Part shown: one piece after another, positions 57,884 to 64,000 of the stretch
How positions within the stretch are numbered: the first letter of the stretch is position 1
How the letters are laid out: each line of letters begins with the position of its first letter
From: Asaia bogorensis
GTDB lineage: Bacteria > Pseudomonadota > Alphaproteobacteria > Acetobacterales > Acetobacteraceae
Length of the DNA: 64,000 nucleotides
Assembly: GCA_945868845.1 (NCBI GenBank)
Contig: CAMBMS010000004.1
Location: forward strand, 1-64,000
Reading direction: 5' to 3'
Made by a program: the position numbers and the translations under genes
Notes under the pieces: generated by a model
What the model saw: only the letters and a program-made list of their open reading frames with translations
What the model was told of the DNA's origin: nothing
The model's database searches: none

Positions 57884-58627
57884 ATGAGACTCGCGGGCAA
57901 GGTTGCCATCATCACCGGCGCAGCATCCGGCATGGGCGCGGCCACCGCGCGTATCTTCGTGCGCGAGGGCGCGAAGGTCATCATTGCTGATGTGATGGAG
58001 CATGAGGGTCAGCAGGTAGCTGCCAGCCTAGGGGCCGCCGCGCGCTTCGAGAAACTGGATGTGACGAATGAGGAGAACTGGGAAGCGGTCCTGGCGAGCA
58101 CGATCGCGCATTTCGGTAAGCTGGATGTGCTGGTGAACAACGCCGGCATTTCCGGCAGCGCGGAGCAGGATCTGCATTCTACGCCGGGCTGGCACCGGAT
58201 CATGGAAATCAACGCCAAGGGCGTGTTTCTGGGTATGAAATACGCCATTCAGGCGATGATCAAAAATGGTGGCGGCTCCATCGTTAATTTCTCTTCCATC
58301 TCCGGCATTGTCGGCCAGGATGGCATCCATATGGCCTATAATGCGTCCAAGGGCGCGGTGCGGTTGATAACGAAGGCGGCGGCGGTGCAACAGGGGCGGC
58401 ATAAGATCCGGGTGAACTCCGTGCATCCCGGCATCATGCCGCCGATGCGTACATCTGGGCGCACCGCCGATCCTGCAACGCGGGAGAAGATGCTGCGCCG
58501 CGTGCCGCTGGGGCGCGCCGGAGAAGTGGATGAGGTGGCGAACGCGGTGCTGTTCTTGGCGTCAGACGAGGCGTCCTACATCACCGGCTCCGAGATCCAT
58601 GTGGATGGGGGGTTTGTGGCGGCCTAA
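57884..58627 (+). CDS. Short-chain dehydrogenase/reductase (SDR), classical
   Basis: 247 residues. Cofactor motif TGAASGMG (11-18); LDVLVNNAGIS near 80-90; catalytic Ser about 138 (NFSSISG), Tyr152 and Lys156 (YNASK); and C-terminal ITGSEIHVDGGF. The D at ADVMEH near 36 suggests NAD(H) preference. Substrate unknown; members act on hydroxysteroids, sugars or cyclic alcohols. The shorter start at 57884 (MRLAGKVAIITGA) is preferred over 57863. Followed by the MetE-like and CaiB genes, possibly one catabolic cluster. Confidence 0.88.
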   Translation: MRLAGKVAIITGAASGMGAATARIFVREGAKVIIADVMEHEGQQVAASLGAAARFEKLDVTNEENWEAVLASTIAHFGKLDVLVNNAGISGSAEQDLHSTPGWHRIMEINAKGVFLGMKYAIQAMIKNGGGSIVNFSSISGIVGQDGIHMAYNASKGAVRLITKAAAVQQGRHKIRVNSVHPGIMPPMRTSGRTADPATREKMLRRVPLGRAGEVDEVANAVLFLASDEASYITGSEIHVDGGFVAA

Positions 58628-58666
58628 GGCAAAAAATTCTGGAGTCCGTTTCGATAAAGATATGCT

Positions 58667-58698
58667 CTGACCATTCCTGTAGAATAAAGGATGGTCAG
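58667..58698 (+). terminator. Hairpin after the SDR gene
   Basis: CTGACCATTCC and GGATGGTCAG form a nearly perfect 10-bp stem with an 11-base loop. It lies 40 bases downstream of the SDR stop, with no clear T-run. A likely terminator or processing hairpin between the SDR and MetE-like genes. Confidence 0.4.
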
Positions 58699-58769
58699 CA
58701 TGTATCGCCTGATCGTTATCGACGCCAAGTTCTACAAGCAGGCCCGAGGCTGCAAAAAGGAACGCTGCG

Positions 58770-59921
58770 ATGTTGATGAGCAGGGACAGAATTCTGGTCA
58801 GCCATGTCGGCAGCCTGCCGCGCAACGAGAAGCTGGCGGACATGCTGATCCGCCAGGAAGCTGGCGAAACAGTAGACGCGGCGGCGTTGGCAACGGAGAT
58901 CGAGGCCGCAACCGCCAGCGTCATCGCCAAGCAGGTGGCGGCCGGCGTGGATGTAGGCAATGACGGCGAGCAATCTCGCGTCGGCTTCCAGACCTATGTG
59001 CCACGCTGTATGTGCGGCTTTGGCGGCAAGTCGCAGCGCCCGCCGGCGCGCGACGCGGCGGAGTTTCCGTCCTATGCGCGGCAGATGGCGGCGCGGTTCC
59101 CGCATTCGGCCCGGGTTGTGGACGCGCCGGCCGCGTTATCGGACGTCCGCTATATCGATTCCGGGCCGATCAAGGCGGATGCCGCGCGGCTGAACCGGAT
59201 GGGCACGGGGTTTCGCGAACGCTTCATGACCGCCCCTAGCCCCGGCATCGTCGCCACCACGATGATCAACCAGCATTACGCAACGCACGAAGCCTATCTT
59301 ATGGCGCTGGCGGAGGGGCTGTCCTACGAATACCGCGCCATCCATGAGGCCGGCCTGGTATTGCAGATCGACAGCCCGGACCTCGCGATGGAACGCCAGC
59401 GTTTCTTTGCCCATCAATCAGACGCAGAATTCGTGAAGAGCGTGGAACTGCACGTTGCCGCGATTAACAAAGGCCTAGCCGACATTCCGCGCGAGCAGGT
59501 GCGCCTGCATGTCTGCTGGGGTAATAATGACGGTCCGCATATCTACGACATTCCAATGGCGAAAATCTTGTCGGTGCTGTACCAGACGAATGCGGGGGCA
59601 TTGTCGATCGAGTTCGCCAATCCACGCCATCAGCATGAATATGATGCGATCCGGGACAATCCGTTGCCGCCGCATATGTTGCTGATACCTGGCGTGCTGG
59701 ATACGACAACAAATTTCGTCGAACATCCGGAAGTGGTGGCCCGGCGCTTGATGGAGGCAGTCTCCGTTGTTGGCGATAAGGAAAGGATAATCGCCGGCAC
59801 CGATTGCGGCTTCGGCACTTTCGCCGGGCGAGAATATGTGGCGGAGGAGGTGGTGTGGCTGAAACTTAATGCCGCTGCCGAGGGAGCGGCGATCGCATCT
59901 AAGCGTTTGTGGGGACGTTGA
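58770..59921 (+). CDS. MetE C-terminal-domain-like protein (cobalamin-independent methionine synthase family)
   Basis: 383 residues with the zinc ligands of MetE-type methyl transferases: His247 and Cys249 (RLHVCWG), Glu281 (SIEFANP) and Cys346 (GTDCGFGT). It lacks the N-terminal half of MetE. Such short proteins act on varied thiols or are of unknown function (for example epoxyalkane:coenzyme M transferase is a relative). AAGGAA lies about 7 bases before the ATG. It ends two bases before the CaiB-type CoA-transferase, so the pair is an operon. True homocysteine methylation is not assured. Confidence 0.83.
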   Translation: MLMSRDRILVSHVGSLPRNEKLADMLIRQEAGETVDAAALATEIEAATASVIAKQVAAGVDVGNDGEQSRVGFQTYVPRCMCGFGGKSQRPPARDAAEFPSYARQMAARFPHSARVVDAPAALSDVRYIDSGPIKADAARLNRMGTGFRERFMTAPSPGIVATTMINQHYATHEAYLMALAEGLSYEYRAIHEAGLVLQIDSPDLAMERQRFFAHQSDAEFVKSVELHVAAINKGLADIPREQVRLHVCWGNNDGPHIYDIPMAKILSVLYQTNAGALSIEFANPRHQHEYDAIRDNPLPPHMLLIPGVLDTTTNFVEHPEVVARRLMEAVSVVGDKERIIAGTDCGFGTFAGREYVAEEVVWLKLNAAAEGAAIASKRLWGR

Positions 59922-59923
59922 TC

Positions 59924-61033
59924 ATGCAACCTTATCGCGGCATTCGTGTGTTGGATTTTGGGCAAGGCATTGCCTCGCCCTATACCGGACACTTGCTTGC
60001 GCTGAATGGCGCGGACGTGATCAAGGTAGAGCCGCCGGAAGGTGATTGGGGCCGCTGGATCAGCCATCGTCCTGCAGGGGATATTTCCGTGATGTTCGCC
60101 GCCTATAACCGCGGCAAGCGATCCATCGTGCTGGATTTAAAGAACCCCAACGATCACGTGGTAGCGAAACGTCTCGCCGACCAGGCCGACGTGGTGATCG
60201 AGGCATTTCGTCCTGGCGTAATGAGGCGCATGCGCCTCGATTACGAAACCTTGAAAAAGACTAACCCGAACATCGTCTACATTTCTCTTTCAGGCTTTGG
60301 CCAGACCGGACCGAACGCCGAACGTCGTTGTTCCGACAGTGTGGTGCAGGCTTTCTCCGGCCTTGCCGCGATGAACCGCGGCAATGACGGCATTCCGCAT
60401 CGTGTCGGCGTGTTTGCGGGCGATGTGATTACCGGCCTGTTCGGTTTTATGGCCGTGCAATCGGCCCTGGCCGCGCGTGCGCGAGGCGATGGTGGGGCCT
60501 ATTTGGATGTCGATCTGGCACAGGGCACGGCGGCGCTGGTGATGACACAGGTCGCGACCGCCGCAGCCATCGGCAATGATGGCGAGGTTTCTAACGTCCC
60601 AGCCGGTTCCTACCAAACATCGGATGACTTCATTATCGTCTCCCTGGTGAAGGAATCGCATTTCGTCGCACTGTGCGCGGCGATCGGCCGCCCTGATCTT
60701 GCGCAAGATCCGCGCTTCGGCTCCAACCCGCTCCGCAGCCAGCACGAAGCGGAGTTGCGCGGCATTTTCCGCGATGCTTTCCGCACCGCAAGCACGGAAG
60801 AATGGCTGACTCGGCTGAAAGCCGCCGATGTGCTTGGCGATCGTATCAACTCACCCAGGGACATGTTGACCGACCCACACATCGCCGCCCGTCAAGGGAT
60901 CATGACGTTTGCGCAGCCCGGCCTGGGCCAGGTTTCCATTCCGCGCACGTCCGGCCAGCCGGACGGCTCCGCGCTCTTGCCGGCGCCGACATTGGGGCAG
61001 CATACGGTGGAGATACTCGCCGAATTGGGGTAA
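59924..61033 (+). CDS. CaiB/BaiF family (class III) CoA-transferase
   Basis: 369 residues. [41 protein letters not shown] is the classic N-terminal Rossmann region. It continues with [26 protein letters not shown] and [22 protein letters not shown]. The catalytic aspartate is expected in the FAGDVITG block (inference by family). The start at 59924 (MQPYRGIRV) is more family-like than 59909. It ends 8 bases before uvrB, with which it is probably only fortuitously joined. Substrate unknown. Confidence 0.87.
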   Translation: MQPYRGIRVLDFGQGIASPYTGHLLALNGADVIKVEPPEGDWGRWISHRPAGDISVMFAAYNRGKRSIVLDLKNPNDHVVAKRLADQADVVIEAFRPGVMRRMRLDYETLKKTNPNIVYISLSGFGQTGPNAERRCSDSVVQAFSGLAAMNRGNDGIPHRVGVFAGDVITGLFGFMAVQSALAARARGDGGAYLDVDLAQGTAALVMTQVATAAAIGNDGEVSNVPAGSYQTSDDFIIVSLVKESHFVALCAAIGRPDLAQDPRFGSNPLRSQHEAELRGIFRDAFRTASTEEWLTRLKAADVLGDRINSPRDMLTDPHIAARQGIMTFAQPGLGQVSIPRTSGQPDGSALLPAPTLGQHTVEILAELG

Positions 61034-61041
61034 AATTCTGT

Positions 61042-63231
61042 ATGCCCCAGGCACTGACCCACCCGCATCCCGTCCTATTCATTCCGCAAAAGCAGGCGGC
61101 ACGGCCGTTTACCAAGCGTTTGCGCGTCGTTTCCGACTACGAACCGGCGGGCGATCAACCTACCGCGATCGCGGAACTGGTGGAAGGCATACAGGACGAA
61201 CAGCGCGACCAAGTTCTACTCGGCGTCACCGGCTCCGGCAAAACCTTCACCATGGCAAAGGTGATCGAGGCGGTGCAGCGCCCGGCACTGATCCTCGCCC
61301 CCAACAAGACCCTTGCAGCGCAATTATACGGCGAAATGAAATCCTTTTTCCCCGATAATGCGGTGGAATATTTCGTTAGTTATTACGATTATTACCAGCC
61401 GGAAGCGTATGTTCCGCGCACCGATACCTATATCGAAAAAGACGCACAGATCAACGAACAGATCGACCGTATGCGCCATGCCGCCACGCAGGCGCTGCTG
61501 GAACGCAACGATGTAATTATTGTAGCCTCCGTCTCCTGCATCTATGGCATAGGTTCCGTCGAGTCCTACGCACGCATGGTCGTCAAGCTGGAAACCGGCG
61601 GGCGGATTGATCGCGACTCTCTGGCGAAAGCGCTGGTGGAATTGCAATACCGGCGCAATGACACTGCATTTATCCGCGGCACTTTTCGGCTCCGCGGCGA
61701 GACTGTGGATATTTATCCCAGCCATTACGAAGACCGCGCTTGGCGCGTCACGTTATTTGGCGACGAAATCGAATCCGTGCAGGAATTTGATCCCCTCACT
61801 GGCGAGAAGACTGCCGCGCTGGATGCCATCACCATCTATGCCAACAGCCACTACATCACCCCGCGTCCGACGCTGACGCAGGCAGTGCAGCATATCAAGG
61901 TCGAACTAAAACAGAGGCTGGATGAATTTGTTGCAGCGGGAAAATTACTGGAAGCCGAGCGACTGCAACAGAGGGCGACGTTCGATATCGAGATGATGGA
62001 AACCACTGGATCCTGTAAGGGGATCGAGAATTATTCCCGCTACCTCACCGGCCGCAGTCCGGGCGAGCCGCCGCCCACTCTGTTTGAATATCTCCCGGAA
62101 AACGCGCTGTTGTTCGTCGATGAAAGCCATGTGACCGTGCCGCAGATTGGCGGCATGTATAAAGGCGACTTCAATCGTAAATCCGTCCTCTCCGAATTCG
62201 GCTTTCGCCTGCCCTCCTGCGTCGATAACCGACCTCTGAAGTTCGAGGAATGGGAAATTTATCGTCCGCAAACCACCTTCGTCTCCGCTACTCCCGGCCC
62301 CTGGGAAATGGAACGCACTCATGGCGTCTTTGCCGAACAGGTGATCCGCCCCACTGGACTGATCGATCCCATCTGCGAAATCCGCCCTGTAGAGCATCAG
62401 GTCGACGATCTTCTGGCAGAATGCCGCATTGTAGCGGCCCGAGGTATGCGTGTCCTCGTCACCACATTAACCAAACGTATGGCCGAGGACCTGACCGAAT
62501 ATCTCGGCGAGCACGGCATAAAAGTCCGTTATTTGCACTCCGATATCGACACGCTGGAAAGAATTGAAATCATCCGCGATCTACGTCTTGGCGTGATCGA
62601 TGTATTGGTCGGCATCAACCTGCTGCGCGAGGGGTTGGATATTCCCGAATGCTCGCTGGTGGCAATACTGGACGCGGACAAGGAAGGCTTCCTTCGCTCC
62701 GCCACCTCGCTCATCCAGACTATCGGCCGCGCCGCGCGCAATGTGGAAGGCAAGGTCATCCTATATGCCGACACCATGACCAAAAGCCTGCGCCGTGCGC
62801 TGGAGGAAACGGATCGTCGCCGCGCCAAGCAGACGACCTGGAACACCGATCACGCCATCACCCCGCAATCTATCAAGCGTCAGATCGGCACCGTGTTGGA
62901 AAGTGTGTTTGAACAAGATTACGTCACCGTCGCGCCCATCAAGGATTCCACCACCACCGAATTCGTCGGCAGGGACTTGCGCGCAACCATCACCGAGATG
63001 GAAAAACGCATGCGCGCCGCCGCCGCCGATCTGGAGTTCGAGGAAGCGGCCCGCCTGCGCGATGAAATTAAACGCCTGGAAGCCCTCGATCTCGGCCTGG
63101 CACCCCCACCCGCTGCAAGCATCAATATTCGCCACCGCCGTGAGAAAACCCCCGAACCCATGGGCCCTGGCGGTGGAGGCTACGACCCCGACAAACGCCG
63201 CGGCAGCCGAGGTCGCCGGCGCGGGCCTTGA
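61042..63231 (+). CDS. uvrB: Excinuclease ABC subunit B
   Basis: 729 residues from [11 protein letters not shown]; the frame is open upstream, but that part lies in the CoA-transferase. Helicase motif [13 protein letters not shown], the damage-probing beta-hairpin [20 protein letters not shown]-like block ([13 protein letters not shown]), [27 protein letters not shown] and QTIGRAARN are present. The C-terminal UVR motif that binds UvrC is seen in [28 protein letters not shown]. Acts with UvrA and UvrC in nucleotide excision repair. Confidence 0.97.
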   Translation: MPQALTHPHPVLFIPQKQAARPFTKRLRVVSDYEPAGDQPTAIAELVEGIQDEQRDQVLLGVTGSGKTFTMAKVIEAVQRPALILAPNKTLAAQLYGEMKSFFPDNAVEYFVSYYDYYQPEAYVPRTDTYIEKDAQINEQIDRMRHAATQALLERNDVIIVASVSCIYGIGSVESYARMVVKLETGGRIDRDSLAKALVELQYRRNDTAFIRGTFRLRGETVDIYPSHYEDRAWRVTLFGDEIESVQEFDPLTGEKTAALDAITIYANSHYITPRPTLTQAVQHIKVELKQRLDEFVAAGKLLEAERLQQRATFDIEMMETTGSCKGIENYSRYLTGRSPGEPPPTLFEYLPENALLFVDESHVTVPQIGGMYKGDFNRKSVLSEFGFRLPSCVDNRPLKFEEWEIYRPQTTFVSATPGPWEMERTHGVFAEQVIRPTGLIDPICEIRPVEHQVDDLLAECRIVAARGMRVLVTTLTKRMAEDLTEYLGEHGIKVRYLHSDIDTLERIEIIRDLRLGVIDVLVGINLLREGLDIPECSLVAILDADKEGFLRSATSLIQTIGRAARNVEGKVILYADTMTKSLRRALEETDRRRAKQTTWNTDHAITPQSIKRQIGTVLESVFEQDYVTVAPIKDSTTTEFVGRDLRATITEMEKRMRAAAADLEFEEAARLRDEIKRLEALDLGLAPPPAASINIRHRREKTPEPMGPGGGGYDPDKRRGSRGRRRGP

Positions 63232-63260
63232 GGGCTGATGAAGGGGTTAAGTCAGCAAGA

Positions 63261-63279
63261 TTGGGGGCTTTACCCCCAA
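63261..63279 (+). terminator. Hairpin after uvrB
   Basis: TTGGGGG, loop CTTTA and CCCCCAA form a perfect 7-bp GC-rich stem 30 bases after the uvrB stop. No poly-T follows. Together with copy d of the GGGG...CCCC element it separates uvrB from the convergent amidase. Confidence 0.5.
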
Positions 63280-63288
63280 ACCCTCACC

Positions 63289-63340
63289 AGGGGCGTTACG
63301 TTCTTAGCAGGGTTCGCGGCAGAGCCCCGACCTTACTTCT
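63289..63340. repeat. GGCAGAGCCCCGACCTT intergenic element (copy d)
   Basis: AGGGGCGTTACGTTCTTAGCAGGGTTCGCGGCAGAGCCCCGACCTTAC aligns well with copy c (43905) over about 45 bases, and with copies a and b over the right half. Confidence 0.6.
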
Positions 63341-63380
63341 TGCAGGCCACGCCCTCTGGTACTTGGTATCAGTCAGCGGA

Positions 63381-64000
63381 TCACCCGATTGGGGCGCGCC
63401 GCTTATGCCAGTCGGTTGCCTGCTCATAAGCCTCGGCAACGCGGAGAACTTTTGCGTCATCGAAATACCGGCCGACAAACTGCACCGACAGTGGCAGGCC
63501 AGTGGAGGAAAAACCGGCGCACATGGCGAGCGCGGGATGGCCGGTTACATTGAACGGCGTGCGTGCCTGGCGCGGATAGGTGCGCGCTGTTTCTGCCGCG
63601 TCGTGGATGTTCGAGGCCGGGTCCATGGAACTCGCGCATATCAGGATGTCATGATCGCGCAGCGTGTCGTTGACGGCGGCGATCATACTTAGGCGGCGGC
63701 GTTGGGCGTTGATGTAATCGCCAGCCGGGATGAACGCGCCGGGCATCAGGCGTTGGCGGGATAGCTCGCCGTAATTCTGCGGCTGCTCGCGGAGCCATTT
63801 GGCGTGGATGGCCCAGGCCTCGCTGGTTAGGATCACTCGGTTCACAGCCGAAAATTCGCCCAGGCTTGGCAGTTGCACGGTGCGCACAATGGCACCTTCG
63901 GCCTCCAGCACGCGCTCGGCGATTTCCAGCGCAGCGGCAACCTCGGGGTGCGCGGGCATATCGGTTTCATGGAAGTGGCGGATGAAGCCAATGCGCAAGC
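63381..64000 (-). CDS. Amidase signature family hydrolase, C-terminal part (5' end outside window)
   Basis: 205 residues visible. LRIGFIRHFHE-like start of the C-terminal half, PSLGEFSAVNRVILTSEAWAIHAKWL, GDYINAQRRRL and FNVTGHPALAMCAGFSSTGLPLSVQFVGRYFDDAKVLRVAEAYEQAT are typical of the end of amidases. The Ser-Ser-Lys triad lies upstream, beyond position 64000. It is related to the amidase at 26636-28030 (paralogues). Convergent with uvrB. Confidence 0.87.
   Translation of the reverse strand, partial: LRIGFIRHFHETDMPAHPEVAAALEIAERVLEAEGAIVRTVQLPSLGEFSAVNRVILTSEAWAIHAKWLREQPQNYGELSRQRLMPGAFIPAGDYINAQRRRLSMIAAVNDTLRDHDILICASSMDPASNIHDAAETARTYPRQARTPFNVTGHPALAMCAGFSSTGLPLSVQFVGRYFDDAKVLRVAEAYEQATDWHKRRAPIG

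Noticed and set aside
60802-61041. N-terminal extension of uvrB by 80 codons.
   Set aside because: It lies inside the CoA-transferase gene and is unlike Uvr[12 protein letters not shown] is the natural start.

Overview
The window looks like the chromosome of a high-GC alphaproteobacterium, most likely Rhodospirillales/Acetobacteraceae. This is an inference from several things: the yfgM-bamB-der gene order, hopanoid gene remnants beside ispH, IS1380/IS5/IS3-type transposase scraps, and many CaiB-type CoA-transferases, luciferase-like (LLM) flavin oxidoreductases and a Bug-type binding-protein remnant. No plasmid, phage or CRISPR signature was seen.

Layout. (1) 1-10 kb, all on the minus strand and by eye more AT-rich than the rest: a type I secretion ABC transporter/adaptor pair, a scar of two truncated transposase genes, a double-domain GT4 glycosyltransferase, and rmd-gmd for GDP-D-rhamnose. 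This reads as a surface-glycan and secretion island. (2) 10-16 kb: a broken tctC-like gene, fhs coupled to a PhnW-like aminotransferase, a small ABM-fold protein and a CaiB CoA-transferase. (3) 16-21.7 kb: a GltD-like flavoprotein with KorA and KorB, an NAD(P)-linked 2-oxoacid oxidoreductase, then accA. (4) 21.7-28 kb: MAPEG and MFS proteins, nitrilase-nadK, and a small GatC/AtzG-like protein with a repetitive basic tail coupled to an amidase. (5) 28-31 kb: a decayed hopanoid-modification block. Intact ispH sits between broken hpnH on one side and broken hpnI and hpnK on the other, followed by a broken amidohydrolase. (6) 31-41 kb: a CaiB-like transferase, a D-2-hydroxyacid dehydrogenase, small genes, the yfgM-bamB-der operon, an IS1380 tail, an MFS gene and a scar of three gene remnants. 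(7) 41-57 kb: an enolase-superfamily dehydratase, five LLM oxidoreductases, alaS, two tRNA-Val genes, a class III aminotransferase, an MFS gene with two stops, TenA and a 2-oxoglutarate oxygenase. (8) 57-64 kb: an MmgE/PrpD remnant, SDR, MetE-like protein, CaiB, uvrB and the C-terminal part of an amidase.

The most striking pattern is gene decay: about fifteen recognisable pseudogenes or fragments lie between intact housekeeping genes. Their premature stops often fall where homologues have Gln or Trp, consistent with C-to-T/G-to-A decay. The hopanoid block is the clearest case: ispH is kept, while hpnH, hpnI and hpnK are ruined. The most interesting intact units are the Kor/GltD-like module with tandem 26-bp repeats in its divergent promoter, the amidase with its repeat-tailed partner, a CoA-transferase that looks circularly permuted, and the dense LLM cluster. 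All family assignments are from reading the translated sequence; no database search was run.
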